From NCBI GenBank assembly GCA_021234155.1, contig JAJEKV010000010.1, positions 8,295,185 to 8,359,184 of the forward strand: a stretch of 64,000 nucleotides of DNA, in the 5' to 3' direction. This document shows positions 43,676-53,874 of this stretch, piece by piece (position 1 is the first letter of the stretch; the number at the start of each line of letters is the position of its first letter). This stretch comes from Isoetes taiwanensis. Its lineage: Eukaryota; Streptophyta; Lycopodiopsida; Isoetales; Isoetaceae. The notes under the pieces are model-generated. The model saw nothing but the letters and a program-made list of their open reading frames with translations. It was not told where the DNA came from and made no database searches. Position numbers and translations under genes: made by a program.

Positions 43676-45898
43676 TTGACCACCGCCTCTAAATTACAAA
43701 GGCCTGGTGATTTCATTGATTTTGGAGTTACGTTAATTTTTGATGGATGGACGGACAAGAAAGGACATCACATTGAGGGATCAGTTGCTTATTGTAGAGG
43801 CAGGGCCTACTTTCTTATGTCACATGTCATTTCAGCCACAAGTAAATCAGCTCCAAATCTAACATCAATTTGGAAGAATAGAATAGTTTTTTTAACGTCC
43901 ACGGAGACCAATAGGCCATGGGACCCATACAATGGGCTAGTACAATCATTACTACTAGGATTAAAAAACCCCTGCCTCGAAAGGTTTTCAAGGGAAAAAC
44001 CTTTGCAGTAATGATGATACTAGACAAGCGGAGATAATGACTACTGAGGGCTCAACAATTGCAGACGTTTATCTAGAACCTCAAGTATGTATAATGCCAA
44101 GTCATGCACAGATGGTGCTCTGAGAAGTAGTGGAAGCGTAGAATGGAATGCTAAGGTCGAAAAATGATTCCGGACAGCAGTAGAGCAGTAGAGTTGCAGT
44201 TTTGTTGTGAGTTTGTTGTGGAGTGTCGAGGTATCGCTGTCTCTTTGGGGCAGTTCTCCTTCCTCCTCACTTGCTTTGTAACATTATCATTCTTTTAATA
44301 TATTGATGATACAGTTCTTCAAAAAAAAAAAAAAGGGCAGGGCAACTCAGAAGAGTATGGCTTTCATCTTCAATAACCTGTAACTGGCAACAGGCACATA
44401 GTCTCGCTTCTCGCGGCAATTGCGGCCGCTCCCATCTACCTGTCTCAATCTGTAGCCTGTGGGACCCGTGCGAATTGATGCAATAGCTACAAGCTTGTTC
44501 CTGGACAATGAAGCAAGCAAATAAGCTTGGGGCCCTGGCGCCAAGGTGGAAAGCATATTATATGTTGGCGCTTCTAATGTTGTGCAAATAGTGGCCGATA
44601 GTGAGAATGCAAATCGTGCAGCAGGAAGAGAAATTCAGAAGGAATATCCACATATTTTCTTTTGTCCATGCATTGCTCATTGTCTTAAATAACTTGTTGA
44701 AGGATGTTGCAAGCCTACCAGATGTTGCAACCTTGGTGCAGAAAGGGGAAATTACTAGTTACGTATGTGAATGTGCATTTAGCAATCAAAGCACAATTCC
44801 TGAAGCTGACATAAGAAAATCACAATGGTAAGGGTTTGTTTAAGTATTGCGAGACACGCTTTGGTTACATTTTCATTATGCTAGAAAGGTTGCATGAATT
44901 GCATTGGGTGTTGAAGTGTTTATTTGTTGATGAAGGCTATCGCAAGTCTAAACTTGCACACTCAACTACAGGTAAAGCTTGCTATGAGATAGTATTTGAT
45001 GATTGATAATTTTTGGGCTGATATTCAACATCACATTCTAGTTGTAGAGCCAATTATATTGATGCTACGCCTTGTTGATAGCAATGTTCCTTGCATTGGC
45101 AAGGTTTATGAGTGTCTTCATAGGATGATTGGGCACATCAAGAACTTGGAGAAGAATGAGGAGAAATTTGAGCAATTGAATTAATTGTGTGCAAAAAGAT
45201 GGGATGATTATAATGCTCCAATTCAAGCTGCAGCATTTTACTTGGATCCCGATTTCCAAGGAAACAAGCAATGGAAGGATCCACAAGTGTGTAGTCATTT
45301 TGACAAGGTGCTTAAAATGATGATTGGAGATGTGGATAAAATTCACATCATAAGAGAACAATATGGAATTTATAGGCGGAAGGGAGGGAGGTTTGGAACA
45401 ATGGATGCACAAGCAGCTCGCTTCAAGTTTGCATCCGCTCTTTGGTGGGAGGAGTATGGAGGAGAGATACAAGAATTGCAAGCCATGGCGGTTCGCATTC
45501 TTAGCCACGGGGCATCCTCTTCTCCACTTGAGAGGCTTTTCAGTGTCTTTAACCATGTGGCAAGCAAAAAAAGAATAAGGCTTCTTCCATCAAGGACGTC
45601 TGATTTGGTGTTTGTGAGCGCTAACTTAAAGTTGCTTCAGTGTCATAGACAGGTGCAAAGGGAGCCTTACATTGGCTTTGTAAAGAAGGAAAGCGTTCCA
45701 GAACCACAGGATTGGGAGGATGATGTGGAAGAGCAAGATGAACGTGATGAGGATGTGGTTGACCATGATGTTAATGTTGCCGCTCACAATGTCATAGATG
45801 AGGATGAGACTTGTTATATTGCACCAAATTACATTCCTTCATCTGCTCCAGGTGTTGCTTATAGGGATTCTGGATCAAATCCATATATGGCGACTTGA
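43676..45898 (+). pseudogene. hAT transposase, broken
   Basis: The DUF659-type start reads FIDFGVTLIFDGWTDKKGHH, then GSVAYCRGRAYFLMSHVISA (43676-43860). After an interruption of about 500 bp it resumes at about 44557 (SNVVQIVADSENANRAAGRE, KEYPHIFFCPCIAHCL). A helical part (44996-45184) ends at an in-frame TAA, and 237 open codons (45185-45898) carry AAAFYLDPDF and the dimerisation block ILSHGASSSPLERLFSVFNH, ending in an acidic tail. No BED finger was found. Frameshifts, one stop and the inserted L1 piece make it non-functional. It would have catalysed cut-and-paste transposition. Confidence 0.85.
44150..44335 (+). mobile_element. L1 3'-end fragment inside the hAT transposase
   Basis: A T/C-rich stretch runs through TTTGTAACATTATCATTC and TTTTAATATATTGATGATAC to a 14-A tract at 44322-44335. 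This is the common layout of a plant L1 3' UTR with poly(A). It falls in the gap of the transposase. The 5' boundary and target duplication were not found. Confidence 0.5.
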
Positions 45899-46051
45899 AG
45901 ACTGGTTTGGATTTTCATTTATGTTAGTTTGTTATTGTAATGTTCAATCTTTGAAGTACTGTTGGTCTATTATTATGTAGTGAAGTGAGTATAATAATAA
46001 TAATAATAATATTTATTATCATGCCCCTTTGGACCTTGAGGATATATGATT

Positions 46052-46108
46052 ATAATTGAAAATGTTTATATAAGATATCGACTATCATATATAAACATTT
46101 TCAATTAT
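46052..46108. repeat. Perfect 21-bp inverted repeat with 15-nt loop
   Basis: The arm ATAATTGAAAATGTTTATAT(A) at 46052-46072 and its exact reverse complement at 46088-46108 surround GATATCGACTATCA(A/T). It lies in the 3' non-coding part of the hAT element, after the transposase stop. Confidence 0.85.
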
Positions 46109-46296
46109 GTTAGTTGTTCTTATTATGACTAAAAGAGTTATTATTATGTTGTTTTTGAGTAAAGTAATAGCATTTTCTAGTAAAACGACCTTATTCTGTA
46201 TCTTTTGAGTACTTTGCCCTTTTTTTGCCGTTTTCGTTTTCCGTTTTCAAAAAATGACTAGCCGTTTTACTTTCATTTTCGTTTTCCGTAACTATG

Positions 46297-47270
46297 ATGA
46301 GAATGCCAGTGTTTCCAGTTTTGATGTTCATCATGAGATAGCTGCGCATAGGTCTGTAGTTGCCGCTATGGCAAAGCCCGCGCCTTCTAAGTGGGATGAT
46401 GCTGAGAAATGGCTAGTAAGTGCTCCTTCAGGAGATAGGAACAAGGTGAAGAATGGAGTGTCTCAGCCACAGGCATTGCCTAGCCATGCACTTCTGCATG
46501 TTGAAAGAAAAGCATCAATGCTTGCACAACAGCAGGGATTCCCTGTGAAATGCCTAACTTGTCAAAACCAGGACTGAAGCCAGATGATGGCCTGGAGTAT
46601 GACACTTCTTCTAGAATTATTGCAGAGAGGACCAAGAAAATAGATGTGGCAAAGTTTACCTTCATGCCTAGCCCATCTGCAGCCCCAAAGGCAAGATCAA
46701 TGAGCTCCTAGGATTGTTATCATATTGAAGATTCGGTTGGTATTGACTGTAGTGATACCAAAGACGTCAGAATGTCTCCCGAAGCTTTCCGAACAGAGAA
46801 GCTGACTTCAAATTTTCCTGTTTTTAGTGGTGAGTTCAATAAAGAGCAAGCTGTTTCCTAGTAGGTAGGGCTAGGCAATGATTAGAGATAGATCTTTACT
46901 GGAGAATTTCTAGCTAGTTGAATGTATTTCATTCATGTGCCTTGAGAAGATTGAGATCTACTAATGTTCATAAACTTCAATGCCTGCAGATAACCAGTCG
47001 TCCTTTGATCTCAATAAAAATGATGCACTGAAAACTCCAATTTCTCCGCATGAACCAAATACGTATGCTCCGCCTCCAGGTTTGCGACCTGTTTCATGCG
47101 GTCTATAGCTAGCTAGAAACCATCAAGAACTGGAACCCCACTCAGGGCCACAACACCAACTATTAGAGCCCCTGTTTCTTCGAGACCTTCGACTCCCCGC
47201 AGAGCAATAGCTATTGCCACCAAGAATGACATAGAAAAGAAAGTCGATTTTATAGCTTAGACCCATTTCG
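46297..47270 (+). pseudogene. Remorin-family pseudogene, part right of the hAT insertion
   Basis: From 46305 the frame reads ASVSSFDVHHEIAAHRSVVA, then AKPAPSKWDDAEKWLVSAPS. A stop and frameshift at about 46575 are followed by AERTKKIDVAKFTFMPSPSA, and later (about 47090-47210) MRSIAS, stop, KPSRTGTPLRATTP, SSRPSTPRRAIA. Each block corresponds to the long plant remorins (SKWDDAxKW; IASQEPSRxGTPxRATTP; SSxPSTP). The stop replaces the glutamine of IASQEPSR. Remorins are plasma-membrane nanodomain scaffold proteins. The C-terminal remorin domain was not found. With the hAT insertion this is clearly a pseudogene. Confidence 0.85.
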
Positions 47271-48534
47271 CCGCCTTGTTGTTATGGCAGAAAAATGATG
47301 AACTTTTATACCCCAATCTGCCCTGCTCCGAGCTACACAAAACCCAAAAAGGGCCAAATGCATTACAAATGAAGAGTAAGAAGCACAAGGAAGCTATGGC
47401 CAGAACTGAAAGTGAACCAGAAAGAAGCCCCATTGCCCCATTGCCAGAACTGGGCCGGAAGCAATGGCTGGATTGAGGAAGAAAGGTACATCACTCCCCC
47501 TTTTTTTTTTCAAAGACACATGTCTTTCCCAGGTTTTTTCCTGGGGAAAAAATATTAGCATCAAACAGAAATGGGCACCGCCTTATATATGTTAAGAAAA
47601 ATTATAAAACGGAATTGAAATGAATGGTTGCTACAATAATAGCAATCCGATTAAATCCAAGACATCAAAAGATGTCAGAAAGGATCTAAAACTGGCCGAT
47701 ATGGATAATACCAACCAAATTAACCAAAAGGAATTTCAATTCAGCTAAAGATAGACCTTTTGCAAAAACTATGAATTGTAAGCTCGAATTTCTAAGAATG
47801 TTGGTGTGTAGAATCTAAAGAAAAACTTACTTCTTCAATCATTTGATATTTTAAGCCAAATCCTTGTAAAAGCCTTAATCCAACAATCCTGAATTTTTCA
47901 GAGAAGTTTATCTAGTTAGATTTATAGATTCTTAGAATTGGGAGAAACCAGAGCGCCTATTTGCAACGTTCACAAGCCTGAGTCTGGCGGGTAGTGAATT
48001 TGCGCCAGAAGATCCAGATCCAAAGTTTTAAGCTATCTTGTTTAACCAAGTTTGAGATCTTTGCAGAAAAAGTTAATCCATAACATCTTCCTTCACCAAG
48101 AGAAAGTGAGGTAGCTCTATTCTCCATTTCTTTGCAATAACATAAAGAAATTGCAAAATGGGGATGGACTTAGCATGTGAATGCCTCCACAGGTGTTGGA
48201 CGGTCTAGATTGCTGAAGAGAGGAAGATATTTGAGGCAGAATGGAGACGGATCGACCAAAAAACGCCAAAAAACAGTTAGTTTTTGGGCTTCAAGCCGCG
48301 CTGTTCTTCGTGGCTGATATAGGCGGCCACATTAACCACATCCCGCTTGAGATATACGGCGTTCCTTGCTTGCACTATCCGAGGGTCAGTTCCAACTACA
48401 CGGGTAGTTCGTTTGTTCCTTGCCAAAGGTGTTGCATAATAGAAAGAGATAAATTCCATCAGCACGTACTAAAAGCTAGAGTAAGTCTAAGCATACAAAA
48501 AAGCAAAGTAAAGCAGTTGAGAGGCAAGTAGAAG
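47271..48534. other. Region after the remorin pseudogene without a recognised gene
   Basis: Short frames only. A run around 47505-47565 (TTTTTTTCAAAGACACATGT, CTTTCCCA, then GCATCAAA) recurs at about 62635-62685 within the Helitron-like insert and may be part of a dispersed repeat. Confidence 0.35.
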
Positions 48535-48995
48535 GCATGAACTCGGGGAGCCACATTGGGCCCTTGCCCAATTTGCTACCTAAGTTGGTGTCTAGGCAAG
48601 CAAAAGGCATGCACTCGAGGAGGCAAATTGGGGGCCTGCCCAATTTACTGCCCTTGGTGATGTCCAGGCAAGCAGGAGGCATGCTCGTGGGGCATGCACT
48701 TAGGAGGTCAAATTGGGCATCCGCCCAATTTACTACCTCAGGTGATGTCTAGGCACGCAAATGGCATGCACTTATGAGGTCAAATTGGGCATCCGCCCAA
48801 TTTACTACCTCAGGTGATGTTTAGGCAAGCATTAGGCATGAACATGGGGAGGCAATTTTGGACGCCCGCCCAATTTGCTACCTCAGGTGATGTCTAGACA
48901 AGCAGAAGACATGCACCAAGAGGGCCAAATAGGGCGGTCGTTCAATTTGCTACCTCAGGTGATGTCTAGCTAGGCAAACGATGGGCATGCACCAA
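48535..48995 (+). repeat. Minisatellite, about 72-bp unit, six copies, hairpin-forming
   Basis: Units begin GGCATG(C/A)AC and contain CAAATTGGGC, a short spacer, GCCCAATTTACTACCTCAGG, then TGATGTCTAGGCAAGCA. AAATTGGGC and GCCCAATTT form a 9-bp stem with a 4-nt loop in the central units. Starts are near 48535, 48607, 48679, 48764, 48836 and 48909. The third copy carries an extra 13 bp. Confidence 0.85.
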
Positions 48996-49262
48996 GGGGG
49001 CCAAAAACAAAATTGCACAGTTATGATTACTTCTTTAGGGCTACCAGGAACTGCAGGTAAAATGAAAAGGGGTTGTGTATGGGAGGAAGAGACATAAAGG
49101 TTACCACCGAGAAAGCGCTTGGAGGTTCTAGCTCATTGATGCAAGAGAGTGCAATCAGGAACAGATGGCTCTTGATAGAATAAAAGAAAGAATAAAAAAG
49201 TGAGTAAATCATACAATGATGCAAGCATTACCTTTCCATCCCCTTGTGGGTTCAGGATAGAC

Positions 49263-49714
49263 TTACCCTGGTTTGGGTTGATCCTGCCCTCCGGGATCCC
49301 CAAATGGGATCCCCTCCTCCGGGATCCCCACGTGGGATCCCCTCCTCCGGGATCCCACAGTTAACTGCGCAGTTAACGCCTTACTGCGCAGTTTTTGCTG
49401 TTTTTTTTGCCGGATTGGAGCGAGGCCAGTGCAGCGGCGCTTGCCCTGCTTCCTCCTCTGCATCTACCTGATCCCCTTGCCTCCCGATTCCGACCAGCTA
49501 CGAACTGATCCCATGCGATTCGGTGCCAGATCGAGGGAGAAAATCCCACAACAAATTTGCCCCAAAAATCCCTATAAGGGCCAAGATTTTTGCGCAGTAA
49601 CCGGGGATCCCGTCCTCCAAATCACACCTCTTGGGGATCCCGTCCTCCGGATCACACCTCTTGGGGATTCCTTCCTCCAGTATCACCCCTCCGGGATCCC
49701 CGAAACCAGGGTAA
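49263..49714. mobile_element. Small inverted-repeat element (452 bp) rich in GGGATCCC
   Basis: The left end TTACCCTGGTTTGGG and right end CCCGAAACCAGGGTAA are inverted repeats. They are flanked by GGATAGAC (49255-49262) and GGATATCC (49715-49722), which look like an 8-bp target duplication with two changes, as in hAT-type MITEs. Inside, at least eight GGGATCCC or GGATCCC motifs in CCTCC contexts recur at 49298-49355 and 49605-49700. No transposase was found. Confidence 0.6.
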
Positions 49715-49722
49715 GGATATCC

Positions 49723-50477
49723 CGCGCCCCCTTTGTGGGCCAACTTTCCATCAAAACTAGAGTAGGTGGTCGCTGGAAAAGTGGCGCCTTGCCACGTGCG
49801 CAAGCTAGAGCAACTGGGTCAAAGTACACAGAAAGGGACAATGTGTGTTCTTCGAAACAAATGCTTACAGGCGAAAAAGGTTCCAAAGAAGAGACAAAGA
49901 CCCTTTTAGAGATGGACATGCAATGAGGCCCCACGCATGTATGACAAATGACGGCCTTCTTTTAGTGGACCCTTATCCATAGAAAGTGATAAGCCCATGC
50001 ATTAATGTTCGAAATAAAAGTTGTATGCTTATTTGGAACAGAAATTTGAATTTGAAATTATCTTCTTACCCCAATAGAGTATGTCGTCTATTTGAATCTC
50101 ACACATTCTTGGGCGCTTGGTTGTTTTGTCCATTCTCAACCACCAACGAATGGCGCACGTCCCACAACAAGTACATTACTTTGGAATTGTATGTTTATTG
50201 TTCGGCTAGTGTAGTTTGTGTGGGCATCAAATTTGGACGAGCAAATTATAACTCGTCTTCTGATAGTTTGGTGCTGAGATTACTAGTCATCTGGTACATA
50301 CATTATGCCCCAATTTGTTGCCTCCTACCATTGGGTGGGCTTCCAAATCAGGCCACACTGGGATGGCATACCCATAGGGCAATCATGTGGTAACCTTCCA
50401 CAATCTAACACGTTGGACATAGTTGCCAAATTGGTTCAATCAACTTCAAGCTCCAAACAATCAAGGTGCTAATCTCC
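49723..50477. other. Unassigned stretch
   Basis: No gene or repeat was recognised. An open frame at 49986-50393 has no conserved motif. Confidence 0.3.
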
Positions 50478-51285
50478 AACAACAAATTCTTAATCTTCTA
50501 TTTCACGTGAATCTTAAGGATATTCTACAAGTCAAACCATCAAACTGGTTTGGCATCTCCAGTGGTAAAGATATCATGGACACCACACATTGTGCCCAAA
50601 GACATATGCTCTCACATGGTAACGACTATTCCAAGAAACACATCAGAAAAAGTTAATTGAAGCAAATATAGTAATAATAAGTTATACAAAGTATTAAAAG
50701 TACAAACTAATCCACCTCTCACTTGTTCAAATTCTTCCACAACATCTATATGCTGATTTTTCATATCTACAATAGATACTATAAAGTCGACTTCTTAATG
50801 TAACAAAAAGGCACGATCTATGAGCAAAATGCAGCAGTATTTTAAAAAACAACATGCTTGTATATGACATATTCAAATATGTAGTGGTGCTTAGTTGAAA
50901 AATGGCTTGCCAAACTTAACAGGATCTAATGATGAGCGTAATGGTTTCTACAATAGAAAAAGACACGAGCAATTTAGTGAGTAAAGCGAACTTTGATTGC
51001 TCAATAAGTTTAAACTATTACGCATACTTTGGCTAGAATGGAATGGCATGCTATAAAAAGAGCATTTTTTCCATATAGTAAGAGCTTGGACAATTTGGAC
51101 ATGATGGATGAATGTTTTTGTCTTCACAAAATCTATATTTCAAGGTCCCGACTTATCGGCAATCTCATTGAAAGATCAAGAAGTCTTATTTGATGGTGAT
51201 GTAGCTTCAAGTAAACCTACGATTGATGTGTATGCGCATCTATAAATATACTTCCTTCCTTTCTTCCTTCTATTGAAGTAACGTC
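50478..51285. repeat. Tandem duplication of about 810 bp, copy 1
   Basis: It starts AACAACAAATT and ends GAAGTAACGTC, with only 3 bp (TGG) before copy 2. Nearly every base matches copy 2 apart from small indels, for example TTTTTT versus TTTTT at about 51065. No coding sequence. Confidence 0.95.
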
Positions 51286-51288
51286 TGG

Positions 51289-52101
51289 AACAACAAATTT
51301 TTAATCTTCTATTTCACGTGAATCTTAAGGATATTCTACAAGTCAAACCATCAAACTGGTTTGGCATCTCCAGTGGTAAAGATATCATGGACACCACACA
51401 TTGTGCCCAAAGACATATGCTCTCACATGGTAACGACTATTCCAAGAAACACATCAGAGAAAAAGTTAGTGAAGCAAATATAGTAATAATAAGTTATACA
51501 AAGTATTAAAGTACAAACTAATCCACCTCTCACTTGTTCAAATTCGCTACAACATCTATATGCTGATTTTTCATATCTACAATAGATACTATAAAGTCGA
51601 CTTCTTAATGTAACAAAAAGGCACGATCTATGAGCAAAATGCAGCAGTATTTTAAAAAACAACATGCTTGTATATGACATATTCAAATATGTAGTGGTGC
51701 TTAGTTGAAAAATGGCTTGCCCAAACTTAACTTAGGATCTAATGATGAGCGTAATGGTTTCTACAATAGAAAAGACACGAGCAATTTAGTGAGTAAAGCG
51801 AACTTTGATTGCTCAATAAGTTTTAAACTATTACGCATACTTTGGCTAGAATGGAATGGCATGCTATAAAAAGAGCATTTTTCCATATAGTAAGAGCTTG
51901 GACAATTTGGACATGATGGATGAATGTTTTTGTCTTCACAAAATCTATATTTCAAGGTCCCGACTTATCGGCAATCTCATTGAAAGATCAAGGAAGTCTT
52001 ATTTGATGGTGATGTAGCTTCAAGTACTTAACCTACGATTGATGTGTATGCGCATCTATAAATATACTTCCTTCCTTTCTTCCTTCTATTGAAGTAACGT
52101 C
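51289..52101. repeat. Tandem duplication of about 810 bp, copy 2
   Basis: Near-identical to 50478-51285, so the duplication is recent relative to most repeats here. Flanks differ on the two outer sides, so the duplicated segment is bounded by AACAACAAA and TAACGTC. Confidence 0.95.
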
Positions 52102-52424
52102 CAAATGGTTCAAATTATGCCATTATTGCCTTAAGATTATAAGGCATAATAATAGCTTCGGAGTGGCGTCGCCACTAGCCCCCTTTCCCCGCCACTAGCC
52201 CTGTTTTTGGCCATTTGCATCGCAGGGCTTTTCTTCTCTAATCAGCGCAGGCTATTTGCAGTGCAAGTTTGGACTGTAATAAACCCGAGACAACATGGAT
52301 CCACCAGCTCTGCTACTGCCGGAGCTACGAATTTGAGGAGACCCAAAACAACGAGGATTAAAGCCATAGACGCCATGCCCTTAGACATCCTTTGCTTCCT
52401 CTGCTTCCATCTAAGCTCATCTAT

Positions 52425-52595
52425 TTTTCCCGGCTTTTGTTTCATCTATTTGTTCGGATCTCATGGCTTTTGCCTCATCTATTTATGTCGGATCTCAGAT
52501 CTATTTTTGTGCCAGATCCCAGGGCTTTTTCTTCATTTATTTGTGTTGGATCTCAGGGCTTTTGCTTCATCTATTTGTGCAGGGTCTCAGGGCCG
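52425..52595 (+). repeat. Degenerate minisatellite, about 45-50-bp unit
   Basis: GGCTTTTG(C/T)TTCATCTATTTGT, then CGGATCTCAG, occurs four to five times with substitutions. The long open frames through it are a by-product of the repeat. Confidence 0.65.
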
Positions 52596-52675
52596 GATGA
52601 CGCAAAGCTGTTCTTGGAAATTTGAACCATTTGGTCATTACGTCCGGTAATTGCCCGGACTCAGCTCATTCCGCA

Positions 52676-52780
52676 TGTAAAGGGCTTCGACAGCGCCGCC
52701 AGACTCGGCGGCTTCGCCGCGAGTGCTCCGTCATCGCGAGTGCGCCGTCTCTTCTGGCGGCACCGCCGGAGCCCTTTACA
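52676..52780. mobile_element. 105-bp foldback element (MITE-like hairpin)
   Basis: TGTAAAGGGCTTCGACAGCG at left pairs with the reverse complement of CGGAGCCCTTTACA at right. The inner arms GCCGCCAGA and TCTGGCGGC also pair. The whole segment can fold into one GC-rich hairpin. No target duplication longer than 2-3 bp is visible. Confidence 0.55.
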
Positions 52781-53165
52781 GGCAGGGTCCCTGAAAAATT
52801 CGGCATTTCTTAAAATTTTCCATTAACAAGAAAAAAATTCCGGCGAATTTTCAGGCCATTTCCATAAAACTTTTTAGGGATTTCTGGGAAACTACACTAA
52901 ATATTGAATATTTTCGATAGTCTTGAATATTAGCAGGCATTTCTTCTAGTTATCGAGATTTCTAAATTTGAACCCTGTTTATAGGGTGGAATGAGCTCCT
53001 TCGGGCTAGTAAGTTGACGTAAACTTGTACATATGGGAATCTTTTGAAGGTATTATTGTCTCGTGATGTGCATGTATTATGGTTAAGACCCGATTTTAAA
53101 GGGGGCACTATTAAAGCATACACCATTGGATAAATAAATATTCTGCCATTTATACAGTACAGTAT

Positions 53166-53455
53166 GAAAGCAATAGAATCGACTACTCCATAAGTAACAT
53201 TCCACCATCACAATAGAATACAATACTTCATCACTCAAGAACATCAAGAACATTACATAATCGCATGAGCTTGGGGAATCGAACCCCAGTTCCAATCCAA
53301 TGCTCAGGGTGTTCCAGAAAGCAATAGAATCGACTACTCCATAAGTAACATTCCACCATTACAATAGAATACTATCACTCAAGAACATCAAGAACATTAC
53401 ACAATCGCATGAGCCTGGGGAATCGAACCCCAGTTCCAATCCAATGCTCAGGGCT
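53166..53455 (-). repeat. Two tandem 151-bp units with a tRNA B-box on the minus strand
   Basis: Copy 1 is 53166-53310 and copy 2 is 53317-53455. Each ends with GGGGAATCGAACCCCAG, whose reverse complement CTGGGGTTCGATTCCCC is a tRNA T-arm with a canonical B-box (GGTTCGATTCC). Upstream on the minus strand, CTGAGCATTGGATTGGAACT resembles a shortened D-arm and anticodon region. These look like tRNA-derived SINE units, tandemly duplicated. Confidence 0.6.
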
Positions 53456-53539
53456 TACCATATGATGAAGACATGTCGCCATATGAAATCCAATTCAATG
53501 GTTGTCCATGCTAAGCATAACCCAAACCAACCTCCCCTC

Positions 53540-53632
53540 GAGATAAGAGATTTGTAGCAGTTTCCTAACCCATGACATAGCCCGGGAAGTTGAACCCCGG
53601 TGTGGTGCCCACACTCCTAAAGCTACAGAATA
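53540..53632 (-). mobile_element. tRNA-derived SINE-like module
   Basis: On the minus strand, GTAGCTTTAGGAGTGTGG (A-box-like, about 53612-53629) precedes CCGGGGTTCAACTTCCCGG (B-box region with T-arm, about 53581-53600). Spacing is short for a tRNA. The downstream extent is uncertain. It is related in design, not in sequence, to the pair at 53166-53455. Confidence 0.45.
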
Positions 53633-53874
53633 AGAAGAGAAGAAAAGGGAAAACAGAGGTTCTCCTCACTTTCCAAAGAGAAACCTGGCTGGGCATTCTG
53701 CCATTTCCAGTTTTGAATCCTCCAATTCTTCCTTCTGATTAGAATATGCAGAATTTGTTATTCAAGACGTCAGATAGCTCGGATATGGCTGAATAGTTTT
53801 GATATGGCAGAAGATCTGCCGGAAAGGGGAAACAAGAAGATGGCGTTAGTGCTTTGATGAGAATCCAACCGATT

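Larger units (their letters stand above)
42124..46296 (+). mobile_element. hAT-superfamily DNA transposon, 4.17 kb
   Basis: The ends are CACAGTTACAGAAAAC at left and, read inward from the right, CATAGTTACGGAAAAC: 14 of 16 positions match. The 8-bp target duplication ATGAGAAT and the CA...TG ends fit hAT elements. Both subterminal regions are full of CCGTTTT/AAAACGG motifs, probably transposase binding sites, and the left one is a perfect palindrome (GAAAACAGCC, GTTTT, GGCTGTTTTC). Transposase fragments lie on the + strand at 43676-45898. The element sits inside a remorin coding exon. Confidence 0.9.

Noticed and set aside
45185-45898. The 237-codon frame as an intact domesticated hAT gene
   Set aside because: It is in frame with an upstream part across a TAA stop and lies in a transposon with complete ends and target duplication, so it is a transposase relic. 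Domestication has no support.
48535-48995. CRISPR-like array (regular repeats)
   Set aside because: Units are contiguous 72-bp tandem repeats without unique spacers, in a plant nuclear context.
50478-52101. The 810-bp repeats as a pair of LTRs
   Set aside because: Only 3 bp separate them, the ends are not TG...CA, and no primer site or polypurine tract is present.
53275-53290. tRNA gene on the minus strand from the strong T-arm
   Set aside because: The D and anticodon arms are shortened and the acceptor stem is missing. The unit is tandemly duplicated, which fits a SINE better.
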